DNA from: Chara braunii
Lineage: Eukaryota; Streptophyta; Charophyceae; Charales; Characeae
Length of the DNA stretch: 24,850 nucleotides
NCBI GenBank assembly: GCA_003427395.1
Contig: BFEA01000440.1
Span: forward strand, 456,568 to 481,417
Direction: 5' to 3'
Notes under the pieces: model-generated
What the model saw: the letters and a program-made list of their open reading frames with translations, nothing else
Databases searched by the model: none
Told to the model about the DNA's origin: nothing
Position numbers and translations under genes: made by a program
Part shown: positions 1-9,825 of the stretch, piece after piece
How positions within the stretch are numbered: position 1 is the stretch's first letter
Layout of the letters: each line of letters begins with the position of its first letter

Positions 1-121
1 ATGCAGCCTGCCTAAACAGGTGGTTTTCAGGGTCTTCGGACCTTTCACCACTTCAGGACCATTCAGGATTTTCAGACTGCCCAAAACTCTCACTTCAGAA
101 TTTTCATTCCTGAATTTTCAG
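1..121. repeat. Diverged satellite copy at the left edge
   Basis: The stretch from about 24 to 121 carries TTTCAGG, TTCACCACTTCAGGA and ATTCAGGATTTTCAG in the same order and orientation as the satellite units at 23386-24850. It then has GCCCAAAACTCTCAC at about 79-93, which resembles the GCCAAAACGACACAAC block of the long satellite variant near 23616. It is therefore probably an old copy of the long variant. It directly abuts the downstream end of the decayed minus-strand gag at 122. Homology is judged by eye only. Confidence 0.6.
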
Positions 122-2327
122 CTACCCGATAACCGCTTGTGCTGTATCGATATTGTCGAGCGAACACCTCATCGTCAACTGCTTTGCTCCGCACTTCCGT
201 GGTGAAACCATGACCTCTTCTCCCTCGATCCTCTGATCATCCTTCTCCGTCATCACATAGTCTGTGTCTACCTTCTTGGAAGGAGAACCTCGGGCAGATT
301 TAGTCGCCGCCACCCGAATAGGTGTAGGTGGGGATTCCTCGTCTGAGGATAATGTTATCTGCACGCTCTAACTCTTCGCCGCTTCTTTCCCTTTACTCCG
401 TCGTACACGCTTGGCTTCAACATTTTCCTTCATCGAAGGAAACATTGATACATCGCCTAAGTCGTCCGCCCACTTGACGTACTTGCATTCGTCAAGCACA
501 ACAATTCGTTCTTCTATAGCACGCCAAAGATCAGGGCAATCTCTCTTATTATGCTCATCCGACCTACAATAGATACATGAGTTGCTAGGAGTATGAGATA
601 TGTCTTCTACACCCCTAGCAGTCGGCCCTCTAGTGGCTCGGACATCCTGATTTTGAGGACCGGGTGCTTTAGGGTAGCCGGGTGATTTAGGATAACTGGG
701 TGAACTATGATACCCGCCCCGCTTGTAGCGTCCACGAGAGTCATCCTGACGATCTCCTCCTCGTTCCATTCTTTCCTTCCTGCCACGGCAACCATCTCCA
801 CGGTCTCCATCTGAATCCCACCGGCCACGAAAATCATCTTGATCTCTCCGGCTGAAATTGTCAGGGCTCCGATATCCATCCACGTTCCGGTCATATCTAG
901 GACTACGAGGGTACGCCTCGAGCCGTCCCTCTCTGCTAAAAGTCTCGGCATCGCGAACCAACCACCACGACGATCTAAATCGATTTCATCGTCCCTACGG
1001 CGCCAAGGGTCGTCATCTCTCTCTCGAGCGCGATAGTCAACGAGTGTGCGAGGGTTCCTATCCTGAACGCTCCTCTAGAGGTCGGTGTTCCTACGATCCC
1101 ATCGTAGCGAGTAAGGGGACCCAAGCTTGCCCCTATAGGTCGTTGCTCCCGTCTTTGTCTCAATATTAGTTACTTGCCTGACTAAACTTCTCATCATCTC
1201 CCTTATCTCCCTCATCTCTTCTATTATTGTCTCTTTGTCCCTAGGTCACTGAGGTCAGACTTCGTTCATCGAATACCACCGATCTGCCCAAAGTTTATAG
1301 TTAAAATCATGAGTCCTCTCAGTGTCGTACTCACGATAGAGAGGGAAGTCCCGTCGCCGCATTCCTCTCTAGACTAGGTCCTTGTAATCGTCTGTTTCGA
1401 CCTTCATTGTCAACTTAAGAACCACGGTGAAGTCCAACTTATAGTGGGGACGATCTCTAAGTATCCCCTTTTGCTTCCCTGTAGACACTCGACTGATGAA
1501 ATCGTGCATCGGTCTACCTCCGACAGCTTCCCTTTCGCAATCAGAGTGTTTGATATCTTCTTAAATCGCTTTCCGAATGCCTGCATGCTCTCGTCCTTAC
1601 CCCGGTTCTTCAACTCCAGTTCCCTCAGCGAATACCTGATGTCTTCTAGCTTGAAGAGCTCGTAGAGACTAGCCTTATAGGTAGTCCACCTTCTATTCTT
1701 TAGTCGTGCTTCTTTGATTTCCTTGCTTAGACTAGGGTCAAAGTTGAACAAGAAGTTATTTATAATCTCGTCTTCCGACTAATGAATGCGGCATGCGTGT
1801 AGCTCCCACTTCTCGAGGTACTCGGTGATACCGTAACTTCTAAAATTGGGTGACCTGGTGTCAAGCTCCGTAGGTTGGTGTGAGATGATGTATCGATCCC
1901 TCCTCTCGTAAGGGAGCGTATACGACTCACCTGTCTGAGGATCGTAGATCCGTTGGGGTGGTGTGCTCCTCTCGGGGGGCCTATCTCTATGCCTCCAAGA
2001 CTGTTACCGGACGTGCTGGTCCCTCCAGTTATCCTTATGCCTATCTCCTCTTGGGCCTCTCCTCTCGTATGCAGGTGAGCGTCGACCACTCATCTCTCGT
2101 CGAAAACTAGGAGGATTTGTTCTGCTTTCCATCCGTACCATCGTCGCAGTCATGTCAAGCTCGGCGATACTCGAACCGCCCATCACCTCGGACTCCCCAT
2201 CGTCAGGTTGCTCCACGCATCTCAACGGAGCATTCTACTTGACACGCTCCTTGAGGTCTCGAAGAGCACGGTCCGACGATGATCGGTACATGCTAGTCTG
2301 ATGGTCCATAATCGGATGTGGACCCAT
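122..2327 (-). pseudogene. gag: Decayed Ty3/gypsy-type gag
   Basis: Reading on the minus strand from an ATG at 2327 there is a charged, Arg-rich N-terminal region. It is interrupted by an in-frame TAG at 2237-2235 and a frameshift near 2010. A capsid-like region follows at about 1850-1410, with YLEKWE, an in-frame TAG at 1781-1779, then SEDEIINNFLFNFDPSL and MQAFGKRFKKISNTLIAKGK. An Arg/Asp-rich linker (about 1170-700) leads to one CCHC zinc knuckle at 577-536 (C-x2-C-x4-H-x4-C, with C, C, H and C all present). A further frameshift near 365 leads into an acidic tail that ends at 122. The role would be the structural nucleocapsid protein of an LTR retrotransposon. No protease or polymerase follows, because the sequence switches to satellite at 121. 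The gag assignment rests on the capsid region plus the knuckle. Confidence 0.72.
536..577 (-). other. CCHC zinc knuckle in the minus-strand gag
   Basis: The translated motif is CIYCRSDEHNKRDC, with spacing C-x2-C-x4-H-x4-C. This is the retroviral-type zinc knuckle that binds genomic RNA in Gag. All four zinc ligands are kept although the surrounding frame is broken. Confidence 0.85.
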
Positions 2328-2394
2328 CGTATCAGACTCCATGCACTTACTAACTTCTTCCAAATGTTATGTTCATTCGGAGACCTTGCAGTGA

Positions 2395-2498
2395 CTAATG
2401 CCAGAGCCGCCAGCCTGGACCTAATGCCAGAGCCGCCAGCCTGGACCTAATGTCAGAACAGGCAGCCCAGACCTAAAGTCAAAACTGGCAGCCCGGAC
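2395..2498. repeat. Four 26-bp tandem repeats upstream of gag
   Basis: Four head-to-tail units begin at 2395, 2421, 2447 and 2473. The first two are identical (CTAATGCCAGAGCCGCCAGC followed by CTGGAC). The third and fourth differ at several sites but keep CAG..GCAGCCC(A/G)GAC. The array sits about 70 bp upstream of the gag ATG on the minus strand, in the 375-bp gap between gag and the next decayed reading frame. No other feature is visible in 2328-2700. Confidence 0.9.
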
Positions 2499-2701
2499 CA
2501 GTTTTGATCTACACTACACTTGTTATCTCTCTCCTAATTCCCACTTAGTCGACTTCTTACTTCGATCCCGAACACGTTATCATCGACCGACAGATATCAC
2601 CATCTCTGGGAGTTACCAACTCGATGTCGAATAACAAAATCGACTGTAATTCCCTAGTTCTCCTTTCCCATTATCTAGCGAGGAGTCGGGGGCTTAGGAA
2701 G

Positions 2702-3094
2702 TCACTCGAATACCGTTATTCGCGTCCCCCAGACAACGGTCTTCCCCAACGATACTAACCTATCCTTGTGTTCCTCCACCACTTCCTTCGCTCTCTCCCA
2801 GCATTGGTCGTAAACAAGATCAACCTTCCTCTCTGCGGGCAAATAGATCCGTACGTCACACGCGTCGGTATCGATAAACCGGATGGTCATCACATAGAGA
2901 CGGATTTCCTCCCATCTGCTCTCCACCAATTGGTAGTGCTCTACTTCGTACGGAATTACCTCTTTCCTTCCGGAACAGCTAAGTGAATCACAAACAACCT
3001 TTAATCTTTCCTTCAACGGCCTATTCCCAGCAAGGAACCTTTCCGTCCTGGCTTTCAACTCTCCATATGAGATCAGTTTTTCTTCACTCATCAC
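2702..3094 (-). pseudogene. Unrecognised small alpha/beta protein, repeat copy R8
   Basis: This is a 130-residue reading frame with an ATG start, no known motif and no membrane segment. Residues 1-41 look helical and charged. Residues 42-49 read GRKEVIPY, residues 61-70 WEEIRLYVMT, then a second beta-like stretch DVRIYLPAER, and then a helical CWERAKEVVEEHK. The same order of motifs (GRKE-I/V-x-PY, W-E, YVMT, IYLP-x-ER, CW) recurs in the neighbour at 3186-3464, so this is one copy of a tandem family. It is the best preserved member and could be a short intact gene. I mark it pseudogene because all its neighbours are broken. Confidence 0.5.
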
Positions 3095-3185
3095 CCACTA
3101 TTCTCCTACACCTAAAGTCACTCTCATAAAGGTCTTGAAAGCATCTTCTTACAACGATCCCCTGCTCTGACCGTCCTCGCAAAAT

Positions 3186-3464
3186 CTACGATCGCCTCCC
3201 ATCCATTCCGCTCCAACCCTCCTCCTGGAACTGGCGGCCTAGGCATAATATCAAAGATGGAGATGTCGATCTCCAACACCTCAAGTACGTGCGGAACTCC
3301 TCTCTCTCCATTGGCAGGTATATCCCGATATGATGTATGTCCGAATCAAGGTAGCACATTGTCATAACATAAAACTGATTTATTTCCCATCCGTTGTTCG
3401 CCACCTGGTAGACTACGTGGTATGGGAAGATTTCCTTCCTACCAATCTCACTCAGACTCTGCAC
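3186..3464 (-). pseudogene. Unrecognised small alpha/beta protein, repeat copy R7
   Basis: This 92-residue frame begins inside the conserved block: GRKEIFPY at residues 8-15, then NGWEINQFYVMT, IGIYLPMERE and CW. Each of these has a counterpart at the matching place in copy R8, about 472 bp downstream on the same strand. The helical N-terminal part seen in R8 is not in this frame. The start and both ends are uncertain, and the C-terminal part after CW runs into unrelated sequence, probably past a frameshift. No function is recognised. Confidence 0.5.
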
Positions 3465-3497
3465 AACCTTCTCGCTCTCGTTTTCACTCGGTCCGCT

Positions 3498-3842
3498 CTA
3501 TCTCTTGAACTTCCATCTTCTTCGCACTAATTCCTCGGCAAATATCCGCCTACTCATCGCTTCCCATCTCTGATCCAATTCTCTTGGATGCACCCAACAC
3601 TCCCCGATCGTTAATTCAAGGGTTGCTAGCATCCTTTCCGTGGACGTCTGCAGGACAAGGAAAAAAACCTTGAACTCATCGTCATCGCTGAAATCGTCTG
3701 TGTCCTCTAAGGTTTTTCTAATCTCTCGACGGTACCGAGTATGCGCCTTAAGTGTCCTGAGGATTGCCTCGTCCACGATGACCCTAGCTAGTTCTCCCGC
3801 TTCTCTAGCTTCCCTTTTCAGAAGCCTCCTGGTCCTGCTCAA
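3498..3842 (-). pseudogene. Unrecognised small alpha/beta protein, repeat copy R6
   Basis: This is a 114-residue frame. Residues 1-46 are strongly helical and charged (RRLLKREAREAGELARVIVD...). A short acidic stretch, DDFSDDDE, leads to beta-like FKVFFLVLQ (residues 57-65), then LATLELTIGE, then DQRWEAMSRR. The last block matches DQCWERAKE in copy R8, and the two hydrophobic strands sit at matching distances. The shared order suggests a diverged paralog, but identity is low and was judged by eye. It ends in RRRWKFKR and a stop. Confidence 0.42.
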
Positions 3843-4104
3843 GGTTTAGTGCCACGAGGGAACCGAAACTCCTTCAAATAATGTCGTACTCGACACGTAC
3901 CTGACTAGGCGTCCGTCTTCAACTCCAACCCAGAGTACAGTCCCTCGCGCTTCCCTCAACACTCTCCGTGTCACTTCACCTCCTCGGTCACTCTCAGTCT
4001 CGCTAGATGCTCCACTTGAATCACCACATTTACCACTGACTCTTCTAACTTTCCCACAACGTGCAAGGAGTACTTGTCGTTACTATACTCATCGTCTCTC
4101 ATGA
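3843..4104 (-). pseudogene. Decayed copy R5 of the small repeated domain
   Basis: On the minus strand from about 4100, a frame reads DDEYSNDKYSLHVVGKLEES, then VVNVVIQVEHLARLRVTEEV. It meets a stop and continues after a one-base shift as VTRRVLREARGTVLWVGVED..., ending at a TAA near 3845. The pattern of two hydrophobic strands followed by a charged helix matches the neighbouring copies. It has no usable ATG-to-stop frame, so it is only visible by reading across the break. Confidence 0.3.
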
Positions 4105-4410
4105 TCATGTCAACTTGTCAGCGTCCTTTATTTCGTCCTGCTCTGTAGATCCGGACAATTCTCCTTGCTCCGACCGTTGGTGGTCTCTCTCCTTCACCCT
4201 CACAATAAACTGAAATCTCCACCTCTTGATAAACTCCCTGTCTTCTCTAAAGATATTTTCTAGTTCTTTTGTTCTCCTTTCTATTCTACGTAACTTAGTC
4301 TCGCTCTCGCAGACTCCGTATGCTCGAATACTCTGTGTCAATTCCTTGACTCGCTTTAACACAGGTTCTATAATTTGCTCCCTTACTCTCTTTATGGGCT
4401 CATCTTCCAT
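4105..4410 (-). pseudogene. Unrecognised helical protein, probable repeat copy R4
   Basis: A 101-residue frame starts with ATG and is almost entirely charged helix (EQIIEPVLKRVKELTQSIRA... to RRTKELENIFREDREFIK). It ends with a beta-like RWRFQFIVRVKE and an acidic tail. The RW-x-F segment after a long helix resembles the helix-then-strand layout of copies R6 and R8. Only the first strand is clear. It may be a truncated or fused copy, or simply a coiled-coil protein. No family is recognised. Confidence 0.35.
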
Positions 4411-4916
4411 CCTTTACCTCTCATTTTCCTTTGACTCTGCATATCTCCTTACATTCAAGCTCGCGCTTCTGCCGGTATCTTATCCTGCACTCGACTCGTA
4501 TAGTTCCCCTCATGTAGACAATCACCTCATAGATTATCCATTTCTACGCCGTGCCGTTTCTTAATGCTCCTAACCTTTGCTCCCGTATCACGTCCTTCGT
4601 GAGCTCTTCACACTCACAATCCGAGGTCCTCATCCAAACTCACTCTCAAAAAGACTTGCAACGTCACCTCATCCTGTGTTAGTCGTATCGAGACCGTGTG
4701 TGCATATGGCAACTGGCGAGAGGAAGGCTGGTGTCGTTCATCTGTAGGAAGTCGGCGCCTTGGCACTACTTCCTGTGAGATGACGCGAGGGTTTCTATCA
4801 TCTACATCTCGCCATGACGCTGAACCTTGGTGATCCCATCGCAGATAATACGACGCCCGTCCTCTATGTCTATTTAACACTGTCTCGCGTTGTGTCATGC
4901 CAGCCAAAGGAACCAA
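4411..4916 (-). pseudogene. Decayed copies R2 and R3 of the small repeated domain
   Basis: Copy R2 (about 4800-4560) reads EVVPRRR..., then SSRQLPYAHTVSIRL, VTLQVFLRV and, after a frame change near 4613, CEELTKDVIREQR. These line up with EVIPYE..., ESRWEEIRLYVMTIRF, VRIYLP and CWERAKEVVEEHK in copy R8. Copy R3 (about 4545-4440) follows an in-frame TAG and reads KWIIYEVIVYMRGTIRVECR with a charged tail. Neither can be translated without crossing stops or shifts. Homology is inferred from motif order only. Confidence 0.33.
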
Positions 4917-4929
4917 CTCCTCATACCCT

Positions 4930-5975
4930 AGTCCTATCTTCTACTACCGTCTCGTCGAAGAATAATTCTGGCCCCAAATACCCCCGCTGACCACACCATG
5001 ACTTCGTACGTTACCTTTGTCTGAAAGGTCATGCAGGCAATGACTTCCGCTCGATGCTCTCAAGTGAACTCTGCTCCGTCAGATTCTCCTCTATTTGCGC
5101 TCTGAGTAGGATTGTCATCATAAATCCTTTGTTTACCAGTTGTCTATGCACCGTGGTCCCTGCAGACGTTCGACCCGTCATGCTTCCACTAATCGGTCTC
5201 GTATAAACACCTCAACTCCTCTAGTCCAATATACTTATCCTCTACGCATTGCCGACAGTACGCAACCAAATCGGTCGCCGTAAGACAATCCACCCAACAA
5301 GTCGCGTCAATCATGTCTCTTATTGTCTCGTAGTCGAAACGTCCCCACCGTGCACAAATAGCGAAGTAGACCTCCTTAAATCAAGGCTCTAACCCCAACC
5401 TGAGAGCGTGCAGTGCCTCGCTGACCGCTTTACTCAGGTTGTCGACACCTCCATACACTTGATCTATCACAAATACGGGCAAGGTCCACCTCCTGCCCTC
5501 TATAGGGTAGAGTTCCGGTCTAGGGGCCCCGAACACTTTGCGTACCAGGCCCTGGTTCGCTAGTCTTGCCAGAGCCTCATACCTCCACCACAACCTACGG
5601 ACACCGACAAGCCTTAATCCTAGCTCTACGTCCTGAGATCTATTGATATCAGATGGTATGTAGCCTCCACCTGTTGGCTACCGCTCGTTCCCCTACTCTC
5701 CAAGATTACCCTCCACAGGTATACGTCGTTTGCTAGCCAGGTTCTCGTGTATCTTATCAGAGTTCCCTCACTCTCATCAAGGCGTACCGGTAGAGGAATG
5801 TCGAATCCTAGTGCATTTTCCCTTGGTCTTATCAACCTTTTTGCCCTATAGGAGTCAAAGTTGCATTGCAGCAGGTACGCCCACCACACTCTCGAGTCAC
5901 TCCTCATCTCCCCATCCGGCTTACGTCTAACTGTCTTGTCGTGCCCCGAGCACCTAAGACCTAAAACTAACCACT
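4930..5975 (-). pseudogene. Unrecognised decayed gene, large paralog P2
   Basis: A frame open from about 5965 (ATG at 5907) includes VWWAYLLQ, LGFDIPLPVRL and TWLANDVYLWRVIL and stops at 5626. A shifted frame then gives RRLWWRYEALARLANQGLVR (about 5610-5550), FGAPRPELYP and LPVFVIDQVYGGVDNL (from about 5482). It continues through a TGA near 5383 into KEVYFAICARWGRFDYETI and DKYIGLEELRCLYE (to about 5190). Each block has a counterpart in P1 at 6023-7055, in the same order. From about 5070 to 4943 a further stretch (AEVIACM..., TYEVMVWSAGVFGARIIL) may be another small-domain copy, R1. No family is recognised. Confidence 0.4.
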
Positions 5976-6022
5976 ATCCTCGGAAAGTGGATCGACCCTG
6001 TCTCAGCTCCGCCCGCGTCGTC

Positions 6023-7055
6023 TTACTCCTCTACCTCGGCATCCTCCGATCCAAAATCCTCCTCATCGGTATCCACCCAATTTGGCTCCCATGCCTCCTC
6101 GCCATCGACCACGTCGTCGTCCACCTCCTCCACCAAGGCATAACTCAGTGCCCCTTTCCTCGCGTAGTATCATGCGACTAGGTGGGGGGATATAAGAGCA
6201 TCGCTCCACCAATCATCCCAGTCATCGGCAAAGAGTCGCCCCAAGTTCCCCCAACGAGGCAACGTATTCTGGACCAACTCTGAGTTCTCTGTCCAGGAGG
6301 TCCCACACGCAGGAGGGCGGAGGGTGTCTCCACTCCGACGAAGTTGCCCTTGACCGATCTCTATAAGGCATAGGGGCTATAGACCGCACCAACTCGATGA
6401 GCTCGAGCCTCTCGTCACTCCAGCGCAGGCCACTTGTCATGAGGGAGTAGTAGATGTAGTCCGAGTCGAGATCGCTACGAGTAGAAATACTAAGGTTCTC
6501 CAACGTCAAGTAGGACTCGACCAAACCTCTTACTCCCCCAAACAACTTGTCTGCTACGAATGTAGGCACAGTGGTCCTCTATCGGCTGTTCGAATGAGGG
6601 AACAACCCTGGTCGAGCAATACAAAGTTCTCCCAAGATCTCCTTATCAGGAAACCTGCTAGGCCACCGTCGCACGTCTCACTCCTCTTCCTCTCGGAACG
6701 AGTTTACCTCCTCATGGAGATACCGCTCGGCCCAATCTATGAGCCTGCACGATCTTCAAGTAACAACTGAGAATGCGATCCTCTTTGTAGTCAGATAGAT
6801 ATAGGCCCTTACCAATCCCCAGCCGGCTCCTGTTACGAGTCTACCCTTATTGTCTCTCATTTCATTTAGCTCCCGAAACATCCATATCCAGATCCCCGGC
6901 AACAGGAGTATCGATCGTCGTCCAAAACAGTCGTCGTTCTCACGAATTGGACGAGAGGGCAGGGTAAACTTCACCAGTTCTCCTTCCACTAGCTTTGGGG
7001 GTTCGTATGACCATTCTGTGGTAATGGGGAACACTTCCACCAGTGCTCGCCAAAA
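6023..7055 (-). pseudogene. Unrecognised decayed gene, large paralog P1, with acidic tail
   Basis: The frame from about 7055 starts just after an in-frame TAG, so the true start is lost. It reads FWRALVEVF, VKFTLPSRPI (about 6968) and PGIWIWMFREL. After stops near 6756 and 6660 it continues as RRWPSRFPDKEILGELC, RPGLFP, then VPTFVADKLFGGVRGL (from about 6569), IYYSLMTSGLRWSDERLELI and EYVASLGELGATL. A frame change near 6225 leads into ADDWDDWWSDAL and a strongly acidic tail (DDDVVDGEEAWE..., TDEEDFGSEDAEVEE) that stops at 6025-6023. P2 matches it block by block except for the tail. It looks like a soluble protein with no signal peptide or known catalytic motif. Function unknown. Confidence 0.42.
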
Positions 7056-7060
7056 CTAGT

Positions 7061-8030
7061 TTCTCCTTTGGTTTGCAAAAGGGGCAGAAAAATACTGAAA
7101 AAAACTCTAAATCCTAGAAAAATTTTGACAGCATCTACGCTCCCCTGTTGTGATCGGGTTCGAGACAAGTCCCAAAATGAAGACTGCCTATTGTGGCTCC
7201 GTGATGAAGCCTAAAACTAACCTAAATGCGGGAGACGCCGAAATCTGGGTTCAAACGAAACCTACATGCCTTCTTTCCAAACCCCTCAAATACAAGGCAT
7301 GGGTTCTATTCGAGAGGATTAATGCTTTCGCTCCCACGTGCGCGCCTCTAGCCAATAGGGTCTATCACCCAATTTAAATTTTAATTTGTGCTTCTACAAG
7401 GCTTATTTATAAATTTTTAACTCTTTAATTTAATTTTTTTTAAAAAAATTCAAATTAATTGTCTAAAAATTAGGTTTAAGGCATGTTAATTTGTTTCTAT
7501 ACTCTCCAAACCTTGGGAGTAATAGGTTCAAATGTACAGAAGAGCTTAGAGAAAATTTAAGACTTTTTTATGCCTTTGTTTTAATATTTTAAGGATTTTT
7601 TTGAAATGATTTGATTAAAAATAATTTAATTAAGATAAATTTTACTTTTAGATCCTGAATTCTTTAGCTAAAAAACTAGAGCATACACTAAGATTAGAGT
7701 ATTTTACTAGTTTTTAAGCCCTTATTTTGATTTCTTTTAGTAAATTTTAGATATTAATTTATTAAAAATAAATTCAATTAAGAATTTTTTTTTTTTTATG
7801 ACTTTTAATTCTGCAAGGTTAGGGTTGGCTGAGGTTTAATAGAACCGAAAGTTGTAAGGGGCTTTACAATAATTATCAAAAATTTAGAAAAAGAATGGAA
7901 GCGTTTACCCTCCCCCCATTGGGATCGGGTTCGGGACAAGTCCCCAAATGAAGGTTGCCTAGGAGAGATTAAAAAATACGACTTTGTATAAATTATAAAA
8001 AAACATTATTATTATTATTATTATTATTTT
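7061..8030. repeat. AT-rich spacer with a pair of diverged direct repeats
   Basis: No gene is seen. Two related segments lie at about 7075-7192 and 7853-7965. Both run from an AT-rich lead through CTCCCC, then GATCGGGTTCG(A/G)GACAAG and TCCC(A/C)AAATGAAG..TGCCTA. The second copy contains the perfect palindrome GGGACAAGTCCC's arms (GGGAC-AA-GTCCC). An ATT microsatellite follows at about 8005-8027. The pair could be remnants of LTRs or of a dispersed element. The 75-residue plus-strand frame at 7150-7377 overlaps the first copy and has no support as a gene. Confidence 0.6.
8005..8027. repeat. (ATT)n microsatellite
   Basis: About seven ATT triplets in a row within AT-rich DNA. Confidence 0.9.
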
Positions 8031-8930
8031 CTATGCTACCAGTTGTCCGATGGCAAGACGTCCTGGACGGATGTCTTGGGCGGACAATCAGGGGGGTCCC
8101 GGACGTTCGGGCCCGGACAACTCAATTTTTAGCAATTAAATGCATGAAAAAAATAAAATAAAAATGGGGCTGCCTATAATTTTATTTTTTATTTTAAAAT
8201 TGACAACGAATTTCGATATCATCCCAAGGCAAAAGTTGTTCAATTTTTGTTTTTGCATAACATAGGTTTTTTTCAGATGTTTTGGAGGATTTGTTTTTTT
8301 TGTTGTTGTTTTTTGCCGTTCGGGCTCGGACAGTCTGCCAGGGAAGGATGTCCGACTGGTTGTCCGCACTAACAATCCCGGACGGTCAGGGGGGTCCCGG
8401 ACTTCCGATCAGGTAACCAAGATTAATTTTATTTTGAATTTAACATTTTTTATTAGTTAAAATTAAAATAATGCACTCTCTTCTGCGTTTCCCGTACACA
8501 TACCGTGTGTGGGCTCGCGTAGAGAGGCTCCCAGTATTTTCGAGAGTGTTCCAAAAGATTTTGCTCCCTGTGCGCCCTGCTGTGGGTAGCACGACGAACG
8601 TGTTCACACCCCTTCACGTTCGCGCGTTCACGCAAACAACTCGCGAACATGTTCGGGCGAATATAATTTTTTTTCATAAAAAAAAAAGAAAAAAAATTCG
8701 GTTTTTAATTTACTAGCTTATGATTGGCTACGAATTTGAATATAACTCCTGGACAAAAGTTGCTTGTAGTGTTATTTTACACAACATATATGTTTTTCAG
8801 AGTTTTCTGAGAACTTTTTTTTTTTTTTTTTCGTTTTCCGAGGTTTTTGGGCGCTTGTTCGCGTTAGGGAGAACATGTATATTCACACTCGCCTCCAAAT
8901 GCGAACATGATGCTTACGTAGGCGCCACCA
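8030..8930. repeat. Two diverged copies of a dispersed module
   Basis: Copy A (about 8030-8410) and copy B (about 8575-8930) share a layout: a GC-rich block, an AT-rich stretch, a core and another GC-rich block. The core reads ACGAATTT, then GATAT or AATAT, AAAAGTTG, and then CATAACATA..GTTTTTTTCAG (A) or CACAACATATATGTTTTTCAG (B), ending in a T-run. In copy A the GC blocks carry CCGGACG(G/T) and CAGGGGGGTCCCGGAC twice (8089-8107 and 8386-8403). In copy B they carry GAACATGTTCGGGCGAA and related motifs. The short frames called here in both directions have no coding support. Confidence 0.55.
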
Positions 8931-9825
8931 AACTAACTTAGAGTTTTAATTTGGAATTCATAGGATTTTTTAATTTATTTTTCTTTTATTGCACAAAAGT
9001 TATTTATTTTTTTTAACCGAAATATACATGACCGACTTTACCATCGAAGGACCCCAAAATTTTCTACCGATTAAACCGTCAAACTTTGGTCTTAGAGTTT
9101 ATCTACTAAAGCTGCACGTTTGGTAGTTAAAAATGAAATAAACCCTAGGACAATATTTTGTATATTTTTATCTCTAGGGTTTCCCCTAGCTAGGATTTTA
9201 CGTTTTGTGAGCGACCGCACGCACACCGTCAACCCTGTTTGACTATAGGAATTTTATACACTCAAACTCTGAGGTTTAAAGAGAAAATTTATCGAACTAA
9301 ATTTTTTTACTTATTTTTTTGCATTTAAATAAATTTATACATAAATTAACAATTTTGCAATTTATCTTTGAGTAATAGGTGTTGTTAGGCTAAATATTTT
9401 TCACATGCAATTACCGTTTTACAAACTTTTTCCTAAACGAGGTCTCAAAATGCCGAGAAAAATAATTCAAACAACTTTGCTCGTGGTGAGCAGCCTTAAA
9501 TTTTGCACCAATTTAGGTGATTAAAATAAAATGAGAAAACAAAATTTCGAAATATTCTTAAAAATATATATATATATATATCTCAAAATCTAGTCGTTAG
9601 TTTTGGTTGCCGAGGGTCTCAAAATTTTTGTCTCGGCGAGAGGATCAACTTTGATCCACGGGTGGCTCGCGCAAAACCTCCCAGATCAGGAGTTATCCAA
9701 AAAAAAAGACCTAACCAATTAAAACAAAACAAAATTAGAATAATCAACTAATGAACTTGCAGGCTAATAAGCCTGTGCACCCTCGTTTGATAAGGGAAGG
9801 TTGAGGCCTTGGGAGTGGAGTCCCC
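8931..9825. other. AT-rich DNA with no gene seen
   Basis: The segment is mostly A/T with no convincing reading frame on either strand. It holds a TA dinucleotide run at about 9564-9582 and a perfect 7-bp stem (GGATCAA-CT-TTGATCC) near 9641-9656. If the tRNA-Asp primer site at 9826-9843 is real, this segment is the start of the internal leader of a minus-strand retroelement. Confidence 0.5.

Noticed and set aside
1444-6181. Many plus-strand frames opposite the minus-strand block
   Set aside because: They are shadows of the minus-strand coding remnants. The minus-strand readings carry the zinc knuckle, capsid motifs and paralogous blocks.
7156-7195. tRNA or tRNA-derived SINE suggested by GGGTTCGAGAC (B-box-like)
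   Set aside because: The B box lacks the closing CC, no A box lies at the right distance, and no cloverleaf can be drawn.
8453-8941. Three short frames on both strands
   Set aside because: They lie in AT-rich repeat modules, have no motif and disagree in strand.
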